Source of the DNA: JAAOII01 sp965207945
GTDB taxonomy: Bacteria > Pseudomonadota > Gammaproteobacteria > CBDBNL01 > JAAOII01
Reading direction: 5' to 3'
DNA: 64,000 nucleotides
NCBI GenBank assembly: GCA_965207945.1
Contig: OZ242303.1
Span: 868,001 to 932,000 of the forward strand
Every line of letters starts with the position of its first letter. Position 1 is the stretch's first letter. Below, in pieces: positions 53,102 to 61,921 of this stretch. Both the position numbers and the translations under genes were made by a program. The notes beneath the pieces were generated by a model. That model was not told the origin of the DNA. It saw only the letters and a program-made list of their open reading frames with translations, and searched no databases.

Positions 53102-54298
53102 ATGCAAGATAAAGATAACGCTAAAGATAAAGACCAGGGCAAAGCGACTGATAAGTTCGGCGCGTCCTACTGGACTGGCGATGCTCCGTTGCGTTGTGTG
53201 GCAACTTGCGATGAGACCAGTGATGTTAGAAGTTTTTTCTTTCGTCCTCATACTCCGCCTGATCAACCGCAACAGTTTGCCTATATGCCGGGTCAGTTTA
53301 TAACATTAGAACTGGATATAAAAGGCCAAAGGATTTGTCGCTGCTATACCTTGTCATCTTCTCCCTGCAGGCCTTATGTTGCATCAATTACGGTTAAGCG
53401 TCAGCCAGGAGGTATTGTATCCAATTATCTACATGATAACCTTTCTGCGGGTATGGAAATATATGCTTTACCAGCGGCAGGAGATTTTTCTTATATTACG
53501 GAAGATGAAGCAGAAAAATATCTTTTTCTTTCTGGCGGCAGCGGTATAACCCCCCTTATGTCAATGAGCCGCTACATCTATGATATGCGAACCGACTATG
53601 ATGTTGTGTTTGTGCATAGCGCTCGCACTCCTACGGATATTATCTTTTATGAGGAACTAGAGAGCATAGAAAAATCAATGGATTATTTCAAATTAAGTTT
53701 ATTTTGTGACGGAATAGGAGATAGCAAAGAGTGGCAAGGAGCTGTCGGTTTTATTACAGCAGAATCCTTGCTGGCTACCGTCCCCGACTTTTTAGAACGG
53801 AAGGTTTTTTGCTGCGGTCCTCCCGCTTATATGCAGAATATCCGTTCAATTTTGCAAGAAAGTAACTTTAATATGAAACAATATCATGAAGAGAGCTTTA
53901 ACTTTGGTGAAAATGCTGAAGATATCCTTGAGCAACAAGAAGTTGAAGCGGCTGCCAGTGAAGGCAGCATAGAACCAGAACTGCCATTGGAAATAGCCAG
54001 TGGTATTTCAGCTGCAGAGCCCATTGAAAGTAATGAGGAGGCATTTAAGGTATATTTTAAGGGTTTGGACAAGCGCATAGAATGTCCTGCTGATAGCACA
54101 ATTTTAGAAGCAGCGCGTGACCAAGGTGTTCAGCGTGCTTTTATGTGCTCACAGGGGATTTGCGGTACTTGTAAGTCCAAGCTTATATCTGGTCAAGTTG
54201 ATATGCAGCATAATGGAGGGATAAGAGAGAGCGAAATAGAAGAGGGCTATTTTCTGCCGTGCTGCAGCTTCCCATTAAGTGATATAACGATGGAATAA
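53102..54298 (+). CDS. gbcB: Glycine betaine demethylase reductase subunit (GbcB type)
   Basis: 398 aa. FAD-binding domain (YMPGQFITLELDIKGQRICRCYTLSSSP near 60-87), NAD-binding domain (LFLSGGSGITPLMSMSRYIYD near 141 and VFCCGPPAYMQNI near 237), then an inserted Glu/Ser-rich linker and a C-terminal plant-type [2Fe-2S] ferredoxin (CSQGICGTCKSKL near 350, last Cys in GYFLPCCSFP). It transfers electrons from NADH to GbcA. The low-complexity N-terminus (KDNAKDKDQGK) is repeat-made. It is followed by soxB after 16 bp. Confidence 0.88.
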   Translation: MQDKDNAKDKDQGKATDKFGASYWTGDAPLRCVATCDETSDVRSFFFRPHTPPDQPQQFAYMPGQFITLELDIKGQRICRCYTLSSSPCRPYVASITVKRQPGGIVSNYLHDNLSAGMEIYALPAAGDFSYITEDEAEKYLFLSGGSGITPLMSMSRYIYDMRTDYDVVFVHSARTPTDIIFYEELESIEKSMDYFKLSLFCDGIGDSKEWQGAVGFITAESLLATVPDFLERKVFCCGPPAYMQNIRSILQESNFNMKQYHEESFNFGENAEDILEQQEVEAAASEGSIEPELPLEIASGISAAEPIESNEEAFKVYFKGLDKRIECPADSTILEAARDQGVQRAFMCSQGICGTCKSKLISGQVDMQHNGGIRESEIEEGYFLPCCSFPLSDITME

Positions 54299-54314
54299 GT
54301 CCCCTAATATTAAT

Positions 54315-55562
54315 ATGAAATACTCATTACTAAACCTGGCGCGGCAAGCGTTAAATAATCATAAGGATTGGCCTCAATCATGGCCAGAAACCGATCTTAA
54401 ATCAAGCTATGATGCCGTTATTATTGGCGGAGGAGGGCATGGTCTTGCCACCGCATACTACCTAGCATCTGAGCATAAGATGACTAATATCGCAGTGTTG
54501 GAGAAAGGGTATATAGGTGGTGGGAATACTGGACGTAATACCACTATTGTTCGTTCAAATTATCTGCTGGAAGAGTCAGTTGCAATTTTTGAGCATTCAC
54601 TTAAGCTGTGGGAAGGATTATCGCAAGAGTTAAACTTTAATCTTATGTTTAGTCAACGCGGGGTCTATAATCTTGGTCATAATTTGCAGGATATGAGGGC
54701 GATTGAACGTAGGGTTAATGCTAACCGCCTTATGGGAATTGATGCTTATGTGGCTAGCCCTGAAGATATAAAAGCACACACGCCATTAATAGACATTTCT
54801 CCTAAAGCAAGATATCCTATATTGGGAGCATCTTATCAACCGCGTGGAGGAGTAGCGAGGCATGATGCAGTTGCATGGGGCTTTGCAAGAGCCGCTGGAG
54901 CGCTGGGAGTGGATATAATTCAAAATTGTGAGGTTAGCGCGATTGAAATATCTAATGACAAGGTTGAAGGTGTGCAGACATCCAAAGGATATGTTAAGAC
55001 AAATAAGCTGGGGGCAGTGGTTGCAGGGCATGCTTCAGTTGTTGCGGCAATGGCTGGTGTCCGTTTGCCTATAATAAGTCATCCATTGCAAGCGTTTGTT
55101 TCCGAGCCAATGAAACCTATGATTAATACGGTTATTATGTCGGGAGCAGTGCATGGTTATATAAGTCAGTCGGATAAGGGCGATTTGGTTATAGGGGCGG
55201 GTATTGATGGCTACCCAGGTTATGGGCAAAGAGGGAGTCCGCATATTATTGAGCATACAGCTCAAGCAATTATTGAGCTTTTCCCTGCGCTTAGCAGAGT
55301 GCGAATGAATCGTCAATGGGGCGGCATAGTTGATACTACTCCAGATGTGTGCCCAATCATAAGCAAGACAAAGGTGAAGGGATTCTATGTGAACTGTGGC
55401 TGGGGGACGGGCGGCTTTAAAGCTACGCCTGGTTCAGGCAATGTGTTTGCTCATACTATTGCTAATGATGAACCACATCCAATAAATGAACCATTTAATT
55501 TGGATCGTTTTGTAAGCGGAAAGTTAATTGACGAGCATGGAGCTGCCGGCGTTGCGCATTGA
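54315..55562 (+). CDS. soxB: Sarcosine oxidase beta subunit
   Basis: 415 aa, the standard SoxB length. The N-terminal FAD-binding motif is DAVIIGGGGHGLATAYYLA (residues 34-52). The conserved flavin-attachment neighbourhood is visible near NTGRNTTIVRSNYL (74-87). The C-terminal NCGWGTGGFKATPGSG closes the active site. It oxidises sarcosine to glycine, passing the methyl carbon to tetrahydrofolate on SoxA. It forms the alpha-beta-gamma-delta complex with SoxA, SoxG and SoxD. Confidence 0.95.
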   Translation: MKYSLLNLARQALNNHKDWPQSWPETDLKSSYDAVIIGGGGHGLATAYYLASEHKMTNIAVLEKGYIGGGNTGRNTTIVRSNYLLEESVAIFEHSLKLWEGLSQELNFNLMFSQRGVYNLGHNLQDMRAIERRVNANRLMGIDAYVASPEDIKAHTPLIDISPKARYPILGASYQPRGGVARHDAVAWGFARAAGALGVDIIQNCEVSAIEISNDKVEGVQTSKGYVKTNKLGAVVAGHASVVAAMAGVRLPIISHPLQAFVSEPMKPMINTVIMSGAVHGYISQSDKGDLVIGAGIDGYPGYGQRGSPHIIEHTAQAIIELFPALSRVRMNRQWGGIVDTTPDVCPIISKTKVKGFYVNCGWGTGGFKATPGSGNVFAHTIANDEPHPINEPFNLDRFVSGKLIDEHGAAGVAH

Positions 55563-55632
55563 TATGTTGTTCATATATAACCCCACAGATTATCCATATA
55601 TTACCCAGTAGATTACCCAGGAAAAAAATATT

Positions 55633-55974
55633 ATGTTATTTATTAAGTGCCCTTATTGCCAAGAAAAGAGAGAGGAAGAGGAGTTTACCTATAGCGACGA
55701 GGCATTTCTCGTTCGTCCTTTACAACCAGAAGCGTTATCAGATGAGGAATGGGGGGAATATCTTTTTGCCCGTAAGAATACTAAAGGCAGCAGTTATGAG
55801 AGATGGACACATACTGCTGGTTGCCGCAAATTTTTTATAATGAAAAGAAACACTGTGGACTACAAAATAGCTAAGACCATGACAATTGAAGAGGCGACGC
55901 TTGAGTATAAACAAATTATGGAACAGGATTCAGAGCAAAATAACAAACATAATGATGAAGAAAGTAGTGAATAA
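55633..55974 (+). CDS. soxD: Sarcosine oxidase delta subunit
   Basis: 113 aa. The N-terminal CPYC zinc site (residues 6-9) followed by the conserved EEFTYSDEAFLVRP and WGEYLFARKNTKGSSYERWTHTAGCRKFFIMKRNTVDY gives a confident SoxD. The family is usually about 90-100 aa; the acidic Gln/Asn/Glu-rich tail (residues 97-113) is extra. It lies between soxB and the inserted methylase gene; in other genomes soxA follows directly. Confidence 0.92.
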   Translation: MLFIKCPYCQEKREEEEFTYSDEAFLVRPLQPEALSDEEWGEYLFARKNTKGSSYERWTHTAGCRKFFIMKRNTVDYKIAKTMTIEEATLEYKQIMEQDSEQNNKHNDEESSE

Positions 55975-56002
55975 GGGATATAGAAAGATATAATAAAGAT
56001 TC

Positions 56003-56878
56003 ATGAATAGCAAATTATTAGACCAGTTCTTCACTAAGCCGAATGTTGCTGAATTGTGCTGGAATAATATAATATCTGTCCTACCAGATTTAACGGATAA
56101 TGATATAAATGACTTATTCTTTATAGAACCAAGCGTAGGCAATGGCGTTTTTTATGATTTACTTCCGAAGGGTAAGATGCACAGAATTGGTGTTGATATA
56201 GAACCTAAACGGAAAGAATTCATCGAGCAAGATTTCCTTTCTTGGGATTACCCACCATCTTTTGCCAATAGAGAGAATACGGTTATAATAGGCAATCCTC
56301 CATTTGGTAAGCGAGGTGACCTTGCTGTTCAGTTCTTTAATAAAGCTTCCACCATCGCAGACATTATTGCATTTATAGTGCCAGTAATTTTTAGGAAGTA
56401 TTTCATACATAAAGAGTTGGTTAAAGATTATAGTTGGGTATACTCTACAGATTTACCAAGAGCAGCTTTTACATTTAATAACAAAGAGGATTATGAGGTG
56501 AATACCGAGTTTCAAGTATGGACCCGGCATAAAAATAACCGTGAAAACAAGAGATTATTTTCACCACCACCCATCAAACATAAAGATTTTGATATGTGGC
56601 AATATAATAATACCGAGGGGGCGTTAAAAATGTTTAATAATCCTTTTGATTTTGCAGTTCCAAGTCAAGGATGGCAAGATTATACAAGGAGGGAGTTTGA
56701 TGCTAACGCATGCGAAAAAAATAAGCAATGGATGTTGTTTAGGATTAAAGATAAACAAGTTTATAATAGGCTATTTGCCGAGATAGATTATACCGCGCTA
56801 TCTATGAAAAACACTACTTCTATTCCTGGATTCAGAAAAGGAGATGTGGTACAGGAGTATTTATACCTATATGGCTGA
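56003..56878 (+). CDS. DNA adenine methyltransferase of an inserted restriction-modification module
   Basis: 291 aa. The SAM-binding motif region is FFIEPSVGNGVFYDLLPKGKMHRIGVDIEP (residues 36-65), and the catalytic motif is IGNPPFGKRG (near 92-101, NPPF typical of N6-adenine or N4-cytosine methylases). The order SAM motif then NPPF fits gamma-type enzymes. The target sequence cannot be read. It overlaps the putative nuclease by 8 bp and lies between soxD and soxA. It is AT-richer than its sox neighbours, which suggests recent acquisition. Confidence 0.8.
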   Translation: MNSKLLDQFFTKPNVAELCWNNIISVLPDLTDNDINDLFFIEPSVGNGVFYDLLPKGKMHRIGVDIEPKRKEFIEQDFLSWDYPPSFANRENTVIIGNPPFGKRGDLAVQFFNKASTIADIIAFIVPVIFRKYFIHKELVKDYSWVYSTDLPRAAFTFNNKEDYEVNTEFQVWTRHKNNRENKRLFSPPPIKHKDFDMWQYNNTEGALKMFNNPFDFAVPSQGWQDYTRREFDANACEKNKQWMLFRIKDKQVYNRLFAEIDYTALSMKNTTSIPGFRKGDVVQEYLYLYG

Positions 56879-57551
56879 TAAATTACAATCACTTTTTACG
56901 GATTTAAAAACCAACAAATCGCTTTATCTAAATGCAGATACAGGGAAGGATTTTGAAGAACGGATTAGCACTAAACTATCAAAGATGGGATTTGGTAGAA
57001 TAAGAAAAATTGATGTAGATAATAATAAATTTGCGCAATTAAAAGTTGAAGTGTTAACAAAAAATTCGTCACACGATCTGCAAAACCCTTTTGCGGATAC
57101 CTTTAGGGAACACTATATTGAGCAACCTTACGGCAAGCAGAATTATCCTGATATTATAGTGTTAGACCAGTCAAAATTAATAAGTATAGAGGTTAAATTT
57201 AGCGCTGCTAAACAAGGCAAGCCAGTATGGAATAGCGGGCTGCCAAGACCTAACGGCATTTATATTTTTGGATCTCTAGAACGGGATGATATAACTTTTT
57301 TTAGAGGTTGTGATGTGTTAAGTATTGCAGAGATAGAGGGGCTACAGGATTTCTTTGATGTAGGACTAAAGGGGCACCAAGATCATTTTAATAAGGAGGA
57401 GATGGGTAAGCAAAAATATGGATTTTCAGTTTATGTTAGAAAAACATACGAACAAAAAAGTATGTTTAATAAAGGTGCCGTGCTTAATTTCTTCACAAAT
57501 CCAGATCGTGAGTTATTAGAGAAATCAGTTTTAGCACATCTGGACTACTGA
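56871..57551 (+). CDS. Putative type II restriction endonuclease (PD-(D/E)xK)
   Basis: 226 aa from ATG 56871, which overlaps the methylase stop (ATGGCTGA). The in-frame ATG at 56844 would add nine residues. The nuclease core is visible as YPDIIVLDQSKLISIEVKFS near residues 84-103: PD, then E-V-K at the proper spacing. No similarity to a named enzyme is recognised. Together with the preceding methylase it makes a compact type II-like pair, but cleavage specificity and activity are unknown. soxA follows 35 bp later. Confidence 0.72.
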   Translation: MADKLQSLFTDLKTNKSLYLNADTGKDFEERISTKLSKMGFGRIRKIDVDNNKFAQLKVEVLTKNSSHDLQNPFADTFREHYIEQPYGKQNYPDIIVLDQSKLISIEVKFSAAKQGKPVWNSGLPRPNGIYIFGSLERDDITFFRGCDVLSIAEIEGLQDFFDVGLKGHQDHFNKEEMGKQKYGFSVYVRKTYEQKSMFNKGAVLNFFTNPDRELLEKSVLAHLDY

Positions 57552-57586
57552 TAATTATGAAATACATTTAATTCAGGAAATGAACA

Positions 57587-60500
57587 ATGAAATATAGATT
57601 ATACGAACAATCCAATGAGATAATTGACCGCACTAAGGAGGTTAGTTTTCAATGGAATAATAAAACCCTGCGCGGCTATGCAGGAGATACTTTGGCGTCA
57701 GCATTGCTGGCTCACGGGGTAAAGGTTTTTAATTATAGCTTTAAGTATGGCAGAGCGCGTGGTATATTCTCTTCGTGGGTTGATGAGCCGAATGCGCTGA
57801 TTAATCTTGAACCAAAGAATAATGGCGCTGCCTATTATGTGCCTAATGCGCGCGCCACTGAAGTGGAAATATATGATGATTTAGATGCTTCTTTACCGCG
57901 AGGTCCTAGTGTCCTTGGTATCCAAGTTAAGCAAATGTTTAAACTTTTTCATAAGGCGATGCCAGCGGGGTTTTATTACAAGACATTTATGGCGCCACGT
58001 CAGTTATGGCATTTTTATGAAAAGATTATAAGAAAACTTGCTGGGGTGTCACCAGTGCCTAAGGTTGAAGATGCTGAATTATACGACCATTATCACCAGC
58101 ATTGTGATATTTTAATTGTAGGAGGAGGGGTTGCAGGGATGCAAGCAGCTCTCAGCGCACCCGCCAAGCAGCGAGTTATTTTGCTTGATGACCGTTGTGT
58201 GTTGGGCGGACAATGGCATACTAATGTTCGCAGTGAGATTGATGGGAAAAACATTAATGAGTGGATAAAAGAGGCGCAACAGAAAATACATGATGCCAGT
58301 AATATAACTTTGTTGCAAAGAACTACCGCTTATGGAAGATTTGACCACGGACTTGTGCTGGCGCTGGAAAGGTTGCAAGACCATGTGCCTATAGATGAAA
58401 GAAGTAAGAGTAAAGCACGGCAGAGATTGCATAGAATTAGGTATGACAAATTAGTTATAGCCGCAGGTGCCTTTGAAAGACCAATTGCTTTTCCTGGCAA
58501 TGATGTGCCGGGTATAATGATTTCATCTGCAGTGCAAGATTATATTAATCGCTATGGAGTTATGCCTGGCAAACGTCCACTGATATACACGAATAATGAT
58601 GCTGCTTTTGAACTGGCGCGGGATATTATTGCAATTAATGAAGGGAGGAATAGGGGAAGCGCAGCGGGTGTAGGGCGCACAGAGAGCATAGAAAACATAG
58701 AAAATATAGTTCCAGTGATTGTTGATGCACGTTTTGAAAGCAAACTTCCCGCTAACTTGATGGATAAAGTCACTTTGCTTAGCAACCATGAGATTACAGA
58801 TACTAAAGGAGGTGCAGGTGGAGTAACTGGTGTGAGTATACGCAATATTTCAAATGGGGAAGAAATGACCCAAGAATGTGATTTAATTGCATTATCTGGC
58901 GGTTTTGACCCTGTAGTTCATCTGTCATGCCATTTAGGTGGTAAACCCGAATGGAATAATGAATTGCAGTGCTTCTTGCCACAGGATGATGATGCTTATT
59001 ATATCGGTGCAGTGGCAGGGTATTGGTTAGGGCAAGATGCTTGTGATAATGCTAATGCCACAATGGTAGATATTTCGGGCAGCGGGGATGATACGAGTGG
59101 GAATACAGGCAAGGAGACAAGCAAAAACAATGCCATGCCTAAAAGAACTAATTTTAATATTACCGACAAATATTATTCTATTGCTGGCACTAGCAAGCAA
59201 TTTGTTGATTTTCAAAATGATGTAACCAAGTCAGATATTGAACTGGCTATACGGGAAAACTATAAAAGTATTGAACACATTAAGCGCTATACCGCAATGG
59301 GCTTTGGGACAGACCAGGGAAAAACTTCCAATATTATTGGAATGAATATAGCCGCGGATCTGCTTGGATTGCCAGTTAAGGATGTGGGGACAACTACTTA
59401 TAGGCCTGCTTATACGCCAGTTACTTTTGGAGCTATGGTTGGTAGAAATAGGGACGACCTTTATGACCCTAAAAGATATACTCCTATGCACTTTAATCAT
59501 GTAGTTGAAACAGAACAGTGGGAGACCGTGGGGCAATGGATGAGACCATGGTATTTCCCTAAAGATGATGAGGATATTCATGCTTCGGTCAATCGTGAGG
59601 TCGTTGAGACGCGTAAATCGGTGGCTATAATGGATGCCTCTACCTTGGGTAAGATAGATGTGCAAGGACCTGATGCGCGAGAGTTTTTAGGTCGGGTTTA
59701 TCCGAATGCTTGGAAGAAGTTGGCGGTTGGTAAGTGCCGTTATTCAGTAATGCTGGATGATAATGGCATGATTTTTGACGATGGGGTTACTGCTTGCATC
59801 GGAGAAAATCACTTTTTGATGACCACCACCAGCGGCGGGGCGGCTCATGTCTATGGCTGGTTAGAGGATTGGCTGCAAACCGAATGGCCAGAACTTAAGG
59901 TTTATTTGACAAGTGTTACCGACCATTGGGCAACAACTGCAGTTGTAGGTCCTAATAGTCGCGCTGTGATGAGTAAGCTATGCAATGATGTTGATTTCTC
60001 TAAAGAATCTTTTGCTTTTATGGATTGGAAGCAGGGGACTGTATGCGGAATTGCAGCACGCATAATGCGCATAAGCTTTTCTGGTGAGCTTGCTTATGAA
60101 ATAAATGTCCAGGCGAATTATGCTTCTTATATTTGGGAGAAGGTAAGGGAAGCAGGAAAGGAATATGATATGGGCATGTATGGAACCGAAACAATGCATG
60201 TGCTGCGCGCTGAAAAGGGATATATTATTGCTGGACAGGATACTGACGGAACTATGACACCTGTTGATATGGATATGGAATGGATAATGGCAAAGAAAAA
60301 AGAGTTTAGTTATCTGGGGAAAAGAGCGCTTGAGAGACCCGATATGCTAAGGGAAGATAGAAAGGAGCTGGTAGGATTGCTAACTAAAGATGCGAAAACA
60401 ATTTTACCTGAGGGCTGCACCCTAATTAATTCTTTACAGGATAATAAAGAAAATCAAGGTTTTGTTAGCTCTTCATATTTTAGCCCTGCGCTTGATAGAC

Positions 60501-60643
60501 CTATTGCTTTTGCTTTGGTGAAAGGAGGCAAGAAACGACTGGGGGAAAGCATCTATGGTTGGACGAAAGAGGGCAAAACCATTGAAGCTGAGATTAGTGA
60601 ATATATATTTTATGACCGCAAAGGAGAAAGAAAAGATGGCTGA
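57587..60643 (+). CDS. soxA: Sarcosine oxidase alpha subunit
   Basis: 1018 aa. The N-terminal ferredoxin-like domain has a conserved SFKYGRARGIFSSWVDEPNALINLEP type region (residues 45-71). The NAD-binding motif is CDILIVGGGVAGMQAALSA near 173, and a second one lies near LVIAAGAFERPIAFPG. The C-terminal GcvT-like tetrahydrofolate domain (FGAMVGRNRDDLYDP near 615 to FSYLGKRALERPD near 905) is present. Two low-complexity insertions (about 345-370 with ESIENIENIV, and about 490-520 with Ser/Gly/Thr/Asn) make it slightly longer than usual. It overlaps soxG by 8 bp. Confidence 0.95.
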   Translation: MKYRLYEQSNEIIDRTKEVSFQWNNKTLRGYAGDTLASALLAHGVKVFNYSFKYGRARGIFSSWVDEPNALINLEPKNNGAAYYVPNARATEVEIYDDLDASLPRGPSVLGIQVKQMFKLFHKAMPAGFYYKTFMAPRQLWHFYEKIIRKLAGVSPVPKVEDAELYDHYHQHCDILIVGGGVAGMQAALSAPAKQRVILLDDRCVLGGQWHTNVRSEIDGKNINEWIKEAQQKIHDASNITLLQRTTAYGRFDHGLVLALERLQDHVPIDERSKSKARQRLHRIRYDKLVIAAGAFERPIAFPGNDVPGIMISSAVQDYINRYGVMPGKRPLIYTNNDAAFELARDIIAINEGRNRGSAAGVGRTESIENIENIVPVIVDARFESKLPANLMDKVTLLSNHEITDTKGGAGGVTGVSIRNISNGEEMTQECDLIALSGGFDPVVHLSCHLGGKPEWNNELQCFLPQDDDAYYIGAVAGYWLGQDACDNANATMVDISGSGDDTSGNTGKETSKNNAMPKRTNFNITDKYYSIAGTSKQFVDFQNDVTKSDIELAIRENYKSIEHIKRYTAMGFGTDQGKTSNIIGMNIAADLLGLPVKDVGTTTYRPAYTPVTFGAMVGRNRDDLYDPKRYTPMHFNHVVETEQWETVGQWMRPWYFPKDDEDIHASVNREVVETRKSVAIMDASTLGKIDVQGPDAREFLGRVYPNAWKKLAVGKCRYSVMLDDNGMIFDDGVTACIGENHFLMTTTSGGAAHVYGWLEDWLQTEWPELKVYLTSVTDHWATTAVVGPNSRAVMSKLCNDVDFSKESFAFMDWKQGTVCGIAARIMRISFSGELAYEINVQANYASYIWEKVREAGKEYDMGMYGTETMHVLRAEKGYIIAGQDTDGTMTPVDMDMEWIMAKKKEFSYLGKRALERPDMLREDRKELVGLLTKDAKTILPEGCTLINSLQDNKENQGFVSSSYFSPALDRPIAFALVKGGKKRLGESIYGWTKEGKTIEAEISEYIFYDRKGERKDG

Positions 60644-61313
60644 AAATCCCCAATATAGAACAGCGCTTGAACAGTATAATCTTGAGCAAAGGAAGGCAGG
60701 AGAGGGCGATGCTTTTACAGTAAAAGAAATTCGTAATTATGGTTTTGTTGGACTGCGTGGTCAGACAGATGATGATGCTTTTATATCCCTCTGCCGTAAT
60801 AGCGGCATAGTTATACCAACTGCGCCATTGCGCTTGGAATATAATGGCATGGATGATGGGGTGGGCGATGGAGCATCAGGCGGAGAAGTAAAAACCACTC
60901 AAGCAATGCCCACATTTACTCTATGGATATCTCCCGATGAATTTTTGCATCTTCTGCCTTTAAAAAATAAGGATGCTTTAGTAAGTAAGCTTGAAGAAGA
61001 TTTATCAGCAACACATGCTGCAGTAGTGGATAATTCTGGCGGCTTTTCTTATTTGGAATTGGGCGGTAGCACGCTGCATAAGGTACTGGCGAAGACCTGT
61101 GCTTATGATTGTAGCAAAGAGAACTTACCGCCAGGCAAGGTGGTTTCCACCTTGATTGGCAAGGCACCAGTAATAATATTTAGGCATAAGAACAATGAAG
61201 CAGATACAGCAACAGGGGAGCTGGGCATCTCATTACTTATTCGCTTTTCTTATGCAGATTATGTATGGCGTCTGTTAGAAGATGCCGCTGGTGAGTATAA
61301 ACTTACGACATAG
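60636..61313 (+). CDS. soxG: Sarcosine oxidase gamma subunit
   Basis: 225 aa from ATG 60636, which has AAGGAG upstream and overlaps the soxA stop (ATGGCTGA). Family features: VKEIRNYGFVGLRGQTDDDAF near 27-47, FTLWISPDEFLHLL near 95, HAAVVDNSGGFSYLELGGSTLHKVLAKTCAYD near 125-156, and IIFRHK near 176. It is structurally related to the GcvT fold and completes the SoxBDAG oxidase. An acidic Gly-rich insertion (GMDDGVGDGASGG) lies near residue 72. Confidence 0.92.
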   Translation: MAENPQYRTALEQYNLEQRKAGEGDAFTVKEIRNYGFVGLRGQTDDDAFISLCRNSGIVIPTAPLRLEYNGMDDGVGDGASGGEVKTTQAMPTFTLWISPDEFLHLLPLKNKDALVSKLEEDLSATHAAVVDNSGGFSYLELGGSTLHKVLAKTCAYDCSKENLPPGKVVSTLIGKAPVIIFRHKNNEADTATGELGISLLIRFSYADYVWRLLEDAAGEYKLTT

Positions 61314-61381
61314 TATTTTATAGTCTCCATAAGAGGGTGGGGTGGGCTCCCCTTATATCAGTATTAGCTATACTTCTGCTT
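61314..61381. other. Convergent gap between the sox operon and the AT-rich island
   Basis: A GGGG/CCCC hairpin (about 61340-61357) is the only structure. It marks the border where base composition drops sharply. Confidence 0.5.
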
Positions 61382-61921
61382 CTAAGTGCTGAATAGATAT
61401 ACAGTCGCAAGTATCATAGCTGCAATAGTAGACAGTAAAATATTTATAATAATATTATTTTTCTTTACACCTTTCTTCATAAACTCTAAGTTTTCCTCCA
61501 TATCCTTTATACTTTTGGATTGCTTTTTTAAAGTCCTAGATGTTTCTGTATTTAAATTATCAATTTCTGTCTTTAACTTAGTAGATATATCTATATTAAA
61601 CTTTTCTAATCTAGTGCGTAATGAACTATCTAAATCTTTTTGATGATTATTCGCATCTTTATAAATGGTATCGATCCCAGAACTTATTTGTTTTTCTATG
61701 CCTACCAGTTTATTATCAATTGTTTTAGATACTCTTTCTATATCATTTTTTGTGCTAATAAATTCCTCTAATTCAGCATGAACTTTTTCACTTAAATTAA
61801 CTAAATTATCCTTTGATGACCTTATTTCTTTTAGTACGCTGTTAAACTTAGTAACGTCTTTCACTTCTTTTTCCAAATTGTCAACTGCTTGCGTAACTCT
61901 TTTATCTATGCCGTCTGCCAT
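61382..61921 (-). CDS. Coiled-coil protein with C-terminal membrane anchor, next to RecQ-like helicase
   Basis: 179 aa. Residues 1-150 are almost entirely predicted coiled coil, rich in Lys, Glu, Asp and Asn (VTQAVDNLEKEVKDVTKFNSVLKEI, IDNLNTETSRTLKKQSKSIKDMEENLEFM). Residues 155-178 (NNIIINILLSTIAAMILATVYLF) form one membrane helix with a three-residue tail. No family recognised. Its start lies inside the end of the helicase gene (16-bp overlap), so the two are expressed together. A membrane rod paired with a helicase suggests a two-part system, perhaps defence; this is inference. It has the same plan as the 140-aa protein at 21415 but no obvious sequence similarity. Confidence 0.72.
   Translation of the reverse strand: MADGIDKRVTQAVDNLEKEVKDVTKFNSVLKEIRSSKDNLVNLSEKVHAELEEFISTKNDIERVSKTIDNKLVGIEKQISSGIDTIYKDANNHQKDLDSSLRTRLEKFNIDISTKLKTEIDNLNTETSRTLKKQSKSIKDMEENLEFMKKGVKKNNIIINILLSTIAAMILATVYLFST

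Noticed and set aside
55559..55840. Overlapping frame at the soxB-soxD junction
   Set aside because: Off-frame to the clear SoxD sequence (CPYC motif); no family features.
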